A program made the translations under genes and the position numbers. The notes under the pieces are model-generated. The model saw only the letters and a list, made by a program, of their open reading frames with translations, did not search any database and was not told the DNA's origin. A stretch of DNA of 64,000 bases, from the NCBI GenBank assembly GCA_027704905.1, contig JANIIK010000492.1:1-64000 (forward strand), read 5' to 3'. Shown here piece by piece: positions 50,858 through 64,000 of the stretch (position 1 is its first letter; each line of letters begins with the position of its first letter). The DNA is from Muraenolepis orangiensis (taxonomy: Eukaryota > Chordata > Actinopteri > Gadiformes > Muraenolepididae).

Positions 50858-53045
50858 CCCTCTCCCTCTGTCTCACACCCTCTCTCTCTGTCTTACATCT
50901 TCTCTCGCTCTGTCTCACACCCTCTCTATTTGTCTCACATCATCTCTGTCTCTGTCTCACACCCTCTATGTCTGTCTGTCCCACACATCGCTCTGTATCA
51001 CACCCGCTCTCTCTCTCTGTATCACACCCTCTCTCTCTGTCTCACACTCTCTCTATGTCTCACACCCTCTCTCTCTCTGTCTCACACTCACTCTGTCTCG
51101 CACCCTCTCTCTCTGTCTCGCACCCTCTCTCTCTGTCTCACACCCTCTCTATTTGTCTCACATCATCTCTGTCTCTGTCTCACACCCTCTCTCTCTGTCT
51201 CACACTCTCTCTCTGTCTCACACCCTCTCTCTCTGTCTCACACCCACTCTCTCTGTCTCACACCCTCTCTATTTGTCTCACATCATCTCTGTCTCTGTCT
51301 CACACCCTCTCTCTCTGTCTCACACCTGCTCTCTCTGTCCCACACCCTCTCTATTTGTCTCACACCATCTCTCTCTATCTGTCTCACACCCTCTATCTCT
51401 GTCTGTCCCACACATCTCTCTGTATCACACCCTCTTTCTCTGTCTCACACCCTCTCTCTGTCTCACACCCTCTCTCTCTCTGTCTCACCCCCCCTCTCTC
51501 TGTCTCACACCCTCTCTCTGTGTCTCACACCCTCCCTCTCCCTCTGTCTCACACCCTCTCTCTCTGTCTTATATCATCTCTCCCTGTCTCACACCCTCTC
51601 TCTTTCTCACACCCTCTCTCTGTCTCAAACCCTCTCTCTCTTTGTCTCACACCCTCTCTCTCTGTCTTATATAATCTCTCCCTGTCTCACACCCTCTCTC
51701 TGTCTCACACCCTCTCTCTGTCTCACACCCTCTCTCTGTGTCTCATACCCTCTCTCTCTATGTCTTACACCCTCCCACTGTCTCACACCCTTTCTTCTGT
51801 CTTACATCATCTCTCTCTCTGTCTCACACCCTCTCTCTCTCTGTCTTACACCCTCCCTCTGTCTCACACCCTCTCTCTCTATGTCTTACACCCTCCCTCT
51901 GTCTCACACCCTCTCTTCTGTCTTACATCATCTCTCTCTCTGTCTCACACCCTCTCTCTGTCTCACACCCTCTCTCTCTCTGTCTTACACCCTCCCTCTG
52001 TCTCACACCCTCTCTCTGTCTCAAACCCTCTCTGTCTCACACCTTCTCTCTGTCTCACACCCTCTCTCTGTCTCACACCCTCTCTCTGTCTCACACCCTC
52101 TCTGTGTCTCATACCCTCTCTCTCTATGTCTTACACCCTCCCTCTGTCTCACACCCTTCCTCTGTCTCACACCCTCTCTCTCTATGTCTTACACCCTCCC
52201 TCTGTCTCACACCCTCTCTCTCTGTCTCACACCCTCCCTCTGTCTCACACCCTCTCTCTCTATGTCTTACACCCTCTCTCTCTCTCACACCCTCTTTCTC
52301 TGTCTCACACCCTCTCTCTCTCTGTCTTACACCCTCTTTCTCTCTCTCACACCCTCTCTCTCTGTCTCACACCCTCTCTCCCTCTGTCTCACACCCTCTC
52401 TCTATGTCTTACACCCTCTCTCTCTCTCACACCCTCTCTCTCTGTCTCACACCCTCTCTCTCTATGTCTCACACCCTCTTTCTCTCTCCCACACCCTCTC
52501 TCTCCGTCTCACACCCTCTCTCTCTCTGTCTCACACCCTCTTTCTCTCTGTCCCACACCCTCTCTCTGTCTCACACCCTCTCTCTCTGTCTCACACCCTC
52601 TCTCTCTGTCTCACACCCACTCTCTCTGTCTTATATAATCTCTCTCTGTCTCACACCCTTTCTCTGTCTGTCCCACAGCCTCTCCCTGTCTCACACCCTC
52701 TTTATCGGACTCACAAATCCTCTCTCTGCCTCACCACGATGTGTGTCCCACACATCGCTCTGTATCACACCCGCTCTCTCTCTCTCTGTATCACACCCTC
52801 TCTCTCTGTCTCACAACCTCTCTCTGTCTCACACCCTCTCTCTCTGTCTCACACTCTCTCTCTGTCTCACACCCACTCTCTCTGTCTCACACCCACTCTC
52901 TCTGTCTCACACCCTCTCTATTTGTCTCACATCATCTCTGTCTCTGTCTCACACTCTCTCTCTGTCTCACACCCACTCTCTCTGTCTCACACCCTCTCTA
53001 TTTGTCTCACATCATCTCTGTCTCTGTCTCACACCCTCTCTCTCT
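50858..53045. repeat. CT-rich minisatellite (CTCTCTCTGTCTCACACC)n
   Basis: About 2.2 kb of 16-20-bp units, each a CT run, GTCT and CACACC, with variants CTTACACC, CTTACATCATC and CTATTTGTCTCACATC. Unit length varies with the CT run. Almost free of purine runs on the + strand. The 744-, 556- and 520-codon frames (S-L-S-H-T-L-S-L) are artefacts. Confidence 0.97.
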
Positions 53046-53303
53046 GGTGGGTGGTGGGTGGTGGGTGATGGGTGGTGGGTGGGTGGGTGGTGGTGGTTGG
53101 TGGTTGGTGGTTGGTGGGTGGTGGGTGGGTGGTGGGTGGGTGGTGGTTGGTGGGTGGGTGGTGGGTGGTGGTTGGTGGGTGGGTGGTGGTGGGTGGTTGG
53201 TGGGTGGTGGTGGTTGGTGGGTTGTGGGTGGTGGTGGGTGGTGGTTGGGTGGTGGGTGGTGGTGGTTGGTGGGTGGTGGGTGGTGGTGGGTGGTGGGTGA
53301 TGG
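53046..53303. repeat. (GGTGGGT)n-type G-rich minisatellite
   Basis: About 258 bp of mixed GGT, GGGT and GGTT units, starting directly at the end of the CT-rich array with no spacer. Many G2/G3 runs on the + strand give quadruplex potential. Confidence 0.95.
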
Positions 53304-53710
<407 letters not shown>

Positions 53711-54006
53711 TCAGAACCCTCACATGTATAAAACCCTCTGTGTGTGTTTTATACAGCAGATGTGCTACATTGTGGTAGTGCTCAACATGTTAGGCGCAGG
53801 TTGTTGGTTAGCCAGCCCTCTAAACGTGTCCTTCAGACTTCATGCCTGCTGGTAATCCAATCAACAAGCGGGCTAATCTAAGGTACAAACAGGAAGATGG
53901 TTGCTTCCCTGCTCAATGACTTTGGGATCATTTAGTTGCCGCGGCGATGCGCTTGTTCCAGGATCGCTCGGCCACCTGGGCTCACCACGCCGGCTTAGCA
54001 CAAAGC

Positions 54007-54041
<35 letters not shown>

Positions 54042-54069
54042 ACACGCACACACACACACACACACACAC
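54007..54069. repeat. (CA)n microsatellite
   Basis: About 63 bp of CA with CGCA interruptions near the middle. Confidence 0.95.
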
Positions 54070-54184
54070 TCTGCAGGGAGATGAGGAAGGCGAGGATGAC
54101 GAGTCCAACTCACCTTCTGGTTCACCACACAGTGTGCACTGTGCCTCTATAACCAGGACCAAGAGAGAGACAACAACAGCCTGT

Positions 54185-54188
<4 letters not shown>

Positions 54189-54263
<75 letters not shown>
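54189..54263. repeat. (CA)n microsatellite
   Basis: About 75 bp of pure CA. Confidence 0.98.
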
Positions 54264-54264
<1 letters not shown>

Positions 54265-54313
54265 GGTGCGCACAATGTGTCAGCGCTTTGTTTTGTATGC
54301 CTGCACAGGATTT

Positions 54314-55303
<990 letters not shown>

Positions 55304-55330
55304 GAGTGTGTGTGTGTGTGTGTGTGTGTG

Positions 55331-55500
55331 GTTGGTGGCTGGTTGAAGCAGCCTCACCTGGCCTGAGTTGGACTGATTGGCTGGTGAGGCTGCACACCTG
55401 TGGGTGGTTGTTAATCAAGGCCCACAGGTTAAAACAGCCCCCACCACACACACACTGGAGGAGAGGATCTCTAGCATGTTCCATCTGCTCTGTTCACCAT
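55331..55500 (-). repeat. Single-copy relative of the 45-bp minisatellite founder
   Basis: In reverse complement this matches 62,756-62,960: GAACAGAGCAGATGGAACATG, a hairpin-forming GGCTG..ACCTGTGGG / CCCACAGGTTAAA segment, then AATCAGTC..ACT..GGCCAGGTGAGGCTGCTTCAACCAGCC. Here the last block is present only once, next to a short GT tract (55,304-55,330). Confidence 0.8.
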
Positions 55501-57261
55501 CATTCAAACTGCTAATGAATTCCAATGTGTAATCAAGTGACTCCTCATCAGCCTGTGTTCTTGTCTTCAGGAGGAGCCCTCAAGCAGCCATGTTCCTGGC
55601 TAGCGGCAGCGTCGTCTGCTACAGTTGTTCTTCTGGTTATTTCTTTCTAACCTTAGCTAACGAGTGGTTCGTTAGAATGTCAATGTTTTCTTGTTGCTCT
55701 TATCTTAAATTGTCAACACAAGCAGGGGAATTCAGGTGATTTAAGATCCAAAATCCCATTAAAAGGCTTTTTTTCTATATTTTCTATATTTTTTCGATAC
55801 ACTGTTAAAGGGGATATTAAAATATGATATATATAAAACAAACCCATGACGGAGGTTGGTTCAAACACCGCTTCATGACTGAAATAATGATAGATCAAAC
55901 TGGGACGTTTGGACCCAGTTGGGACAGCGGATGTGACACGATGACCTGCCGCCCGTACGATTCCACTGACAACCTGACAACAAATGAGCTCCCAAATGAA
56001 TTGACCGGTTGCCCGACTCGGAATTACAGGTGGAAAAGTCAGTTGGTCATTTCAGAGCTCCGGTTTGTCTGACTTAACGACAGTATGGACATCGTCTTCA
56101 TTCTGAAAGTGTTTGTTGACCTTTAGGCATCATTTGTTGTGTAATTAATTATGCACTATGCGTTTGTATGTATCATTCACTCTGATTATAGCAATTTTTG
56201 GAATTAGACGGCTATTTTACAGATTAAATTAGCGAGCCGTTATTTGCATTAATTGCTACTGCATATATTTTTTTGGAAACACACCCATACACACACACAC
56301 ATACAGTGGTTCTATAGCTATATAATCATATCCAAGCATCTCTCATCTATATTGACACTCTGTATAAAGATATTTCTCAGTCATCATCCAGCTGTCAGCT
56401 GTATGAGTCACTGTAGAAAGTTACCAGCACCACCAGTATGGGGCACAATGCTTTGGGGGCTGACTCACAGAATTAGTTTTGCTATCTTTGCAGACTAGTC
56501 ATGGAAGTGTGAGTGTTGTTTGGCTTCAGGCTAACGGGCCTAACTGGAATGAACTCACTTTGACACAACACGCAACTTGACTTGAAATAAAAACAGCGGT
56601 ATGCAAATAAACGGGCGAGACAGCGTTTCCCCGGCAACCGCCTGGCAGTTTGCAATCCGCGTTGACGCCGTACAAACAATCAGAATCAAGGGGGTTTAAT
56701 CAAACACTGATTGGTTTCAAGACCTTTTGTTTGACTGACAGCATTCACAAATTCAGTCTCGTCTTCACGACGTTATGTTTCTGCTGCGTCTCTGTTTTAC
56801 GTGTGCGTTCGTGGCGCCAATGCTAACAAGCTGGGTCAATACAGCCCATACATCGCCATAGCGACGTGTGAGAATTTACCGGTTTAATTTGTCCTTTGTT
56901 TCCCGACACGGCTCACCCCAACGGTACAATTCTGTAGGACAATAGGCCCCGTTAGTCTGTGGTGCTTGTTTAAATGTGCAGTTGAGGTTTGACTTCCCCC
57001 CCACCCGCCCAACCCCTCCTCCGCCACAGCCCAGTGGGTCTAGAGTGGGTATTGATCTCTGCCTCTGGGCAGGATGGGAGCTGTTTGTTTCAGGCATGCT
57101 CATTTGCTTGTTGTTTCGGAAAGCTGCTGTCACTCAAACGTCTGCTAAAGCCTCTTCCTTCTGCTCCCACTCGTGGCTAAATTGGCAGTTGGGGCCGTTT
57201 ATCGTGGCGTTTTGCGTGCTCCGACGTTTACGGCGGCAGCACAGCTCCGGTCTGGCGGCGG
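55501..57261. other. Non-repetitive stretch, no gene seen
   Basis: Mixed to AT-rich sequence with a short CA tract (56,278-56,306). Frames up to about 96 codons lack recognisable domains. Confidence 0.5.
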
Positions 57262-57513
57262 GATAGTTTAATCTGTCGGGACTAGGCTCGGGGATCGGAG
57301 GGTCGCCGGGTTCAAGTCCTCGAACCTGAAACACCCGGACACTGCCGAGGTTCCCTTGAGCAAGGTACCGGACCCCCCTGCACTTCCCCCCGGGCAGCTG
57401 TATATCAAATAGCTGCCCACTGCTCCTCATACTAGGATGGGTTAAATGCAGAGGAACTCATTTCACTGTGTGCACACATATGCATATGACCAATAAAGAG
57501 GATTTAATCCTCC
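57262..57513 (+). mobile_element. tRNA-derived SINE, type 2 (HE1-like)
   Basis: tRNA-like head with A-box-like TAGGCTCGGGGATCGG and B box GGTTCAAGTCC (57,309-57,319). Then CCTTGAGCAAGGTACCG, CCCCCGGGCAGCTG, GCTGCCCACTGCTCC, GGATGGGTTAAATGCAGAG, and a tail with TGTGTGCACACAT and GACCAATAAAGAGGATT. The layout is that of HE1-type fish SINEs; the exact subfamily is not assigned. Confidence 0.8.
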
Positions 57514-58891
57514 AGGTTTGGATGGAGCCCTTTAGATGGCGCCGTGACGTGTTTGGGTTTCATTAGAACGGTCAATTGGAATTACGACTGTAATGAATTC
57601 CTTTTGTCAGCTGAAGGGAAAACATAAAGATGGGGGAAAGGCCAAAGAAGATCCACCCCGGAGATCTAGTACAAATGTCACCAGAAAGGCCATATGGCCA
57701 GTGTGAAATAACAGTCCTTCCTCACAGCAAACAGAGAGTGGTCCCAGGCTCACCCACAGGTGGAAGCACATTTGTTAAGCGGCTGTGAGCTTTACAACCA
57801 CTTTAGGGAAAGGAAATTGCCAAAACATGATTGCCGCACATTAGTACAAAGGTCATGTGAGAATGAAGCGGCACAAATACCATATCTTGATGACTGTTAT
57901 TATCGCTGTTGTTCCTTATTGTAGTGGACGACTGTGTCAACTATTTGTGAGATATAAACAAAACAGTGAATTCCAGTTGAAATTGCATATGCAGATGTAA
58001 TGTATGGCATATGTAGAGATGTTAGCATGACGCTGGAACAGCCACCTGGGAGACACATTTGATCTACTTCAAACAAATGCGCAGTGGTTCCCAACGTCCA
58101 TTTTTTTGACATGGAATGGGTCTGTACTGGACAACAACAACCTGCCCGGTGGAACCATAAGCAAAAGTGATATGGCTGACCATTCATCTCAAACCCAGAA
58201 GAGGACCGATAACCAAAACGATAGCATCATGTTGCCATTGTGAAAATGTTCCTTGGCCTTCAACAGTCGACACAAACTCTGGGCCAGAATTTGTGAAACA
58301 ACGACCTTTTCCATAGCCACTAGTGGGAAGACAAGCTCAAACGTCCTGTGTAGTTAGTAGGAAAAGGCCACGGTTAATTCGTCTTCTGAAACCTCAATCT
58401 TTACCTCCAGCGCTCGCAAATGAGTTCATCTTTAAATGAATGTACTTAGTAATAAGACAGGAAACACTGGCCCTCGCACTTCTTGGTGTCCGGCCCGTGC
58501 GCTGTGCAGTCTCACCCCACAAGTTGGGCTGTAGCATTGTCCAAATTCTGCATTGAATGCTGGATCCAAGATGAGTTGGTACATCATGGCTTTGGCTATA
58601 AAAGAGCACTCTATGCTAAAAAAGTAAAAAAAAACATGTCATCAAATATCTACAGCGACCCCCCGCCACACCATATGCAAATCAGGTGACCCGAAGTGGG
58701 ATTGCCTGATATCTTCCCAAGTAGGAAATAACTAAGGACTTTCCAATACTCCAACCGCCACTGACCATTGAGCTGATGATCTAAGAGGGGATTCATCATC
58801 TCAATAAGCCGCCTCCTTGATGAGAATTACAAACGCAAGTTGGTGTCATTGAAGAGAATCCAGAAATGGAACAGCCGGCAAACGGGGCGTC
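57514..58891. other. Non-repetitive stretch, no gene seen
   Basis: Mixed sequence without tandem repeats; short frames only (up to 95 codons, minus 57,900-58,187), none recognised. Confidence 0.5.
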
Positions 58892-60804
58892 TCTGATCCT
58901 ACATTCATCTCTCATTAAAGGCCTGGTCTCCATACGCCAATGGCTCTGGCCTTGATCTGATCCTACATTCATCTCTCATTAAAGGCCTGGTCTCCATACA
59001 CTAACGGCTCTGGCCTTGATCTGATCCTACATTAATCTCTCATTAAAGGCCTGGTCTCCACACGCTAACGGCTCTGGCCTTGATCTGATCATACATTCAC
59101 CTCTGATTAAAGGCCTGGTCTACATACGCTAACGGCTCTGGCCTTGATCTGATCATACATTCATCTCTCATTAAAGGCCTGGTCTCCATACGCTAACGGC
59201 TCTGGCCTTGATCTGATCATACATTTATCTCTCATTAAAGGCCTGGTCTCCATACGCTAACGGCTCTGGCCTTGATCTGATCATACATTCACCTCTCAAT
59301 AAAGGCCTGGTCTCCATATGCTAACGGCTCTGGCCTTTATCTGATCCTACATTCACCTCTCACTAAAGGCCTGGTCTCCATACGCTAACGGCTCTGGCCT
59401 TGATCTGATCCTACATTCACCTCTCACTAAAGGCCTGGTCTCCCTATACGCTAACGGCTCTGGCCTTGATCTGATCATACATTCACTTCTCATTAAAGGC
59501 CTGGTCTCCATACGCTAGCGGCTCTGGCCTTGATCTGATTATACATTCATCTCTCATTAAAGGCCTGGTCTCCATACACTAACGGCTCTGGCCTTGATCT
59601 GATCCTACATTAATCTCTCATTAAAGGCCTGGTCTCCACACGCTAACGGCTCTGGCCTTGATCTGATCATACATTCACCTCTGATTAAAGGCCTGGTCTA
59701 CATACGCTAACGGCTCTGGCCTTGATCTGATCATACATTCATCTCTCATTAAAGGCCTGGTCTCCATACGCTAACGGCTCTGGCCTTGATCTGATCATAC
59801 ATTTATCTCTCATTAAAGGCCTGGTCTCCATACGCTAACGGCTCTGGCCTTGATCTGATCATACATTCACCTCTCAATAAAGGCCTGGTCTCCATACGCT
59901 AACGGCTCTGGCCTTGATCTGATCCTACATTCACCTCTCACTAAAGGCCTGGTCTCCATACGCTAACGGCTCTGGCCTTGATCTGATCCTACATTCACCT
60001 CTCACTAAAGGCCTGGTCTCCCTATACGCTAACGGCTCTGGCCTTGATCTGATCATACATTCACTTCTCATTAAAGGCCTGGTCTCCATACGCTAGCGGC
60101 TCTGGCCTTGATCTGATTATACATTCATCTCTCATTAAAGGCCTTGTCTCCATACGCTAACGGCTCTGGCCTTGATCTGATCCTACATTCACCTCTCATT
60201 AAAGGCCTGGTCTCCATACGCTAACGGCTCTGGCCTTGATCTGATCATACATTCATCTCTCATTAAAGGCCTGGTCTCCATACGCTAACGTCTCTGGCCT
60301 TGATCTGATCCTACATTCATCTCTCATTAAAGGCCTGGTCTCCATACGCTAACGGCTCTGGCCTTGATCTGATCATACATTCATCTCTCATTAAAGGCCT
60401 GGTCTCCATACGCTAACGTCTCTGGCCTTGATCTGATCCTACATTCACCTCTCATTAAAGGCCTGGTCTCCATACGCTAACGGCTCTGGCCTTGATCTGA
60501 TCCTACATTCACCTCTCATTAAAGGCCTGGTCTCCATACGCTAACGGCTCTGGCCTTGATCTGATCATACATTCATCTCTCATTAAAGGCCTGGTCTCCA
60601 TACGCTAACGGCTCTGGCCTTGATCTGATCCTACATTCATCTCTCATTAAAGGCCTGGTCTCCACACGCTAACGGCTCTGGCCTTGATCTGATCATACAT
60701 TCACCTCTCATTAAAGGCCTGGTCTCCATACGCTAACGGCTCTGGCCTTGATCTTATCATACATTCATCTCTCATTAAAGGCCTGGTCTCCACACGCTAA
60801 CGGC
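58892..60804. repeat. 64-bp minisatellite, about 30 copies
   Basis: Unit of 64 bp containing CATCTCTCATTAAAGGCCTGG, CTCCATACGCTAACGGCTC and TGGCCTTGATCTGATC. Substitutions (CCTACATTC/CATACATTC, CATCTCT/CACCTCT, ATACG/ACACG) mark individual units. A 9-unit, 578-bp block (about 58,970-59,545) is duplicated at 59,548-60,123. One unit per block carries a CT insertion (CTCCCTATACG at 59,441 and 60,019). Confidence 0.95.
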
Positions 60805-62755
60805 TTGCTCACCTTGAGATGAAACAAAGCCCTCTGAGAACACTACATCATAACACCGTGTAAGGTACTCTCTCCCCCCTCCGCCTCTCACCTACGCTGT
60901 GAGCTGATCTGAGGTCAGGTGAAGGTGAGAATTAGCTAGACCTACCCTGTACTATTTTATTCACAGGAATGCTCCGTCTTTGAGAAAACACGTGCGATTC
61001 TGTAATATATAAATAGTATTTTACTGTAACGAAGGGTGGGATTGCAGGGGGGGAAACTAAAGTAAGTGCCTTGCTGGGTTCCTTGCTTGAGAGTTATTAT
61101 GGCGGGAAAAATGCCATTGTTCACAGGGTGACCGCCTGCCGATAGTGAAACACTAATCAAATAAAGGGCTTGTTTAACTCCGACTATAGACTATAGACGC
61201 TCTACTCTTTCATGAGTCTGACATGTACTTCATGTTGATGTATTCCCATGGATTCACAAGCCAAGGCTCATGAAGTGAGTTCATATGTGGGGGTTGATCA
61301 TGTGGTTCTATTCTGCTCTGGAGTTGGAATGAGTGTCTATTCTCTTCATATCCAAGCCTCTAGTCTCCTGGTGGAGGAGAGCGTGTCTTTCTCTCTGTGG
61401 TGTTGTGCTTGTTGTCCATTAGAATTGTAATGTAATGTAGTGCATTGCCAGTTGAAATGGACAGGCTTCTCACGGTGATGGACAGCAGAGGTGTAATTAG
61501 ATTAGATTAGATTCTAACGTATTGTCATTGCTGTACAGTACAGCCAATATACAATGTACAGTGGTTAAATCAGATGTTAAAACAGTCTACTATAGGGATA
61601 CACAAACTGGTGTGGATACAGAATATTGATGTACAGAGATAGTGTCCTATCCTATGGGAGCCATACGGGCCAAATGACTGAATGATTCATGTGTCTAAAG
61701 TAATACAGAATCAATTAATGACAAATAGATATATATATATATATATATATATACTGTATATATATATATATATATATATATTTCCACCTATTAGATGATT
61801 GAAGGACATGAAGTGAGGGTGAACGGTTCAATAAGACACGCTCACAGTCGGCCTGTTGGTTTGACCACCGTTTGGTTGGTGACACGTGGACACCGCATTA
61901 AGACATGAGCGCTGTTGTCTCAGCTGTTGCCATGGAGACGCAGTGTGTGTGTGTGTGTGTCTGTGTGTGTGTGTGTGAGAGAGAATGTGATCAAAGTGCA
62001 AATCGAGATTCCTCCGATCAGTCTGGACGGAATAGATAAAGGCTTTAATATTTATTACAAATGACACTCAAATGATATCTCTTAAAACACTAACTATAAT
62101 GGACCTTACCTTGAATATGACCTGTTCCAGAGACAGGTTTCATATGCGTGTGTAGTGGTCATGTGACTAACAGACTCCTTTTATCTAAAGCCACTTCTAG
62201 TGGACTTACAGCCTTGACCTTATCACAAGATGACCTTCTTTATCTCCTTTATCACTTCATGTTAACATCATTTTGTTTTGTTCTCCTTCTCGTCTTCAAG
62301 CACTCGCTTGCTTCTCTGCTTCCGCAACTCTTGAGAAAAAATGATCTAATAATAATAATAATCATATAATAATATGATTATTATTAATAATAATAATGAT
62401 ATGAGCATCTGGATGGCGGTGAACATGCGTGTGTCTCTCTCTCCACATCAGGACGGCCCCTGGCTTCACAGAAGGCTCTGGAACATGTGGGCCGTGTGGG
62501 TAGGAGCTCACTCCCTGCTGACTGATCTGCAGTCTGACAGAAGGAAGGAATTCCCCCATTGGGGGATCTCTGTCCAGCAGCTGTGGTGTTCTGAATCTCA
62601 GGTGTGGGACCTCAGTAAGTCCTGTGTCTGCGTGACGTCTGTTTGGACCTCGATGTTCACTCTTGTGCCGCATGCCACTAAGATGACTGCTGTGTGGCCA
62701 CAAGGCCCACGGGATGAGGAGTGATCCGCTTTAAGGTCAACTTTAGAGTTGAGAG
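60805..62755. other. Non-repetitive stretch with AT and TAA tracts
   Basis: Holds an ATTAG run (61,494-61,513), an (AT)n tract split by CTG (61,729-61,782), a GT tract (61,943-61,982) and a TAA/ATT palindromic tract (62,346-62,400). No supported gene. Confidence 0.6.
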
Positions 62756-62876
62756 AGAACAGAGCAGATGGAACATGCTAGAGCTCTTCCTCTAGTGTGT
62801 GGTGGAGGCTGCTTTAACCTGTGGGCCTCCAGTAACAAGGACCCACAGGTTAAAGCAGCCTCACCAGCCATAGAGG
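62756..62876 (+). repeat. Founder element with perfect 20-bp inverted repeat
   Basis: Left flank of the 45-bp minisatellite. Arms 62,806-62,825 and 62,842-62,861 are exact reverse complements separated by 16 bp, so the strand can form a strong hairpin. It is homologous in reverse to 55,331-55,500. Confidence 0.85.
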
Positions 62877-64000
62877 ATCAGTCTGACTGGGGCCAGGTGA
62901 GGCTGCTTCAACCAGACTCTAACCAGTCTGACTGGGGCCAGGTGAGGCTGCTTCAACCAGCCTCTAACCAGTCTGACTGGGGCCAGGTGAGGCTGCTTCA
63001 ACCAGACTCTAATCAGTCTGACTGGGGCCAGATGAGGCTGCTTCAACCAGCCTCTAATCAGTCTGACTGGGGCCAGCTGAGGCTGCTTCAAGCAGACTCT
63101 AATCAGTCTGACTGGGGCCAGATGAGGCTGCTTCAACCAGCCTCTAATCAGTCTGACTGGGGCCAGCTGAGGCTGCTTCAACCATCCTCTATAATCAGTT
63201 TGACTGGGGCCAGGTGAGGCTGCTTCAACCAGACTTTAATAAGTCTGACTGGGGCCAGGTGAGGCTGCTTCAACCAGCCTCTAATCAGTCTGACTGGGGC
63301 CATGTGAGGCTGCTTCAACAAGACTCTAATCAGTCTGACTCGGGCCAGGTGAGACTACTTCAACCGGCCTCTAATCAGTCTGACTTTGGCCAGGTGAGGC
63401 TGCTCCAAACAGACTCTAATCAGTCTGACAGGGGCCAGATGAGGCTGCTTCAACCAGCCTCTAATCAGTCTGACTGGGGCCAGGTGAGGCTGCTTCAACA
63501 AGACTCTAATCAGTCTGACTCGGGCCATGCGAGGCTGCTTCAACTGGACTCTAAACAGTCTGACTGGGGCCAGGTGAGGCTATTTCAACCAGCCTCTAAT
63601 CAGTCTGACTGGGGCCAGGTGAGACTGCTTCAACAAGACTCTAATCAGTCTGACTCGGGCCAGGTGAGGCTACTTCAACCGGCCTCTAATAGGTCTGACT
63701 GGGGCCAGATGAGGCTGCTTTAGCCAGCCTCTAGTCAGTCTGACTGGGGCAAGGTGAGGCTACTTCAACCAGCCTCTAATCAGTCTGACTGGGGCCAGGT
63801 GAGGCTGCTTCAAGCAGACTCTAATCAGTCTGACTGAGACCAGGTGAAGCTGCTTCCTCCAGACTCTAATCAGTCTGACTGGGGCCAGGTGAGGCTGCTT
63901 GAGCCAGCCTCTAATCAGTCTGACTGGGGCCAGGTTAGACTGCTTCAACCAGACTCTAATCAGTCTGACTGGGGCCAGGTGAGGCTGCTTCAACCAGCCT
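62877..64000. repeat. 45-bp minisatellite, about 25 copies, runs off window
   Basis: Unit CAGTCTGACTGGGGCCAGG, then TGAGGCTGCTTCAACCAG and CCTCTAAT or ACTCTAAT. At the left the two endings alternate, giving a 90-bp dimer; the order becomes irregular to the right. Because 45 is divisible by 3 the array stays open as N-Q-S-D-W-G-Q-V-R-L-L-Q-P (62,768-63,217 and 63,214-63,723), which I regard as an artefact. Confidence 0.95.

Noticed and set aside
50834..53300. Frames of 275-744 codons rich in S-L-S-H-T
   Set aside because: Translation of the CT/CACACC minisatellite, open in all three frames together, with no domain and a repeat-defined extent.
62374..62724. 116-codon + strand and 113-codon minus-strand frames
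   Set aside because: They start inside a TAA/AAT tract, are antisense to each other over the same bases, and show no recognisable family.
62768..63723. Frames with repeating N-Q-S-D-W-G-Q-V-R-L-L-Q-P
   Set aside because: The 45-bp repeat length is a multiple of three, so an open phase stays open. The opposite strand is equally open, and the frame breaks wherever a unit varies.

Overview
The window looks like vertebrate, most likely teleost fish, genomic DNA. The evidence is an intact-looking fish-type BEL/Pao LTR retrotransposon, four tRNA-derived SINE copies of two fish-like types, very dense CA/GA microsatellites and scaffold gaps of exactly 1,000 N. I recognise no host protein-coding exon, rRNA or tRNA gene. 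The species cannot be told from the sequence.

Layout. (1) Positions 1-43,337 are essentially one very large tandem array of a 10-bp unit (core AGACCCACNN). It is broken by a 1,000-N gap (16,297-17,296), by one BEL/Pao insertion (21,760-28,984) and, in its first 9 kb, by eight copies of an unrecognised ~353-bp sequence. The array has several nested levels of higher-order repeat. One is a ~4.8-kb tandem duplication (601-5,381 versus 5,382-10,150), whose second copy ends in a ~1-kb block in inverted orientation (9,153-10,150). The unit lacks stop codons in most phases, so spurious reading frames up to about 2,100 codons run through it. (2) Positions 43,338-44,337 are a second 1,000-N gap. (3) Positions 44,338-64,000 are non-coding DNA with CT, GA, CA, GT and AT microsatellites, an 8-bp two-state minisatellite, a 2.2-kb CT/CACACC array joined directly to a GGTGGGT array, a 64-bp minisatellite of about 30 copies with its own 578-bp higher-order duplication, and a 45-bp minisatellite that runs off the right edge.

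The only real coding sequence is the BEL/Pao gag-pol reading frame, 22,823-28,363 (1,846 codons). Its 415-bp LTRs differ at one base and the element is flanked by a CCCAC target duplication, so it inserted recently. The polyprotein keeps RT, RNase H, integrase and C-terminal domains with their catalytic residues. It appears to lack the Gag zinc-knuckle region and the front of the protease through an in-frame deletion marked by an 8-bp direct repeat. An 11-nt segment four bases after the 5' LTR is perfectly complementary to a segment inside the LTR. This resembles the self-priming arrangement of Tf1/sushi elements and is the most testable new idea in the window.

Limits: repeat-array structure this close to gaps can be distorted by assembly. 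The inversion and the frequent 9-bp units right of 29.5 kb need long-read confirmation.
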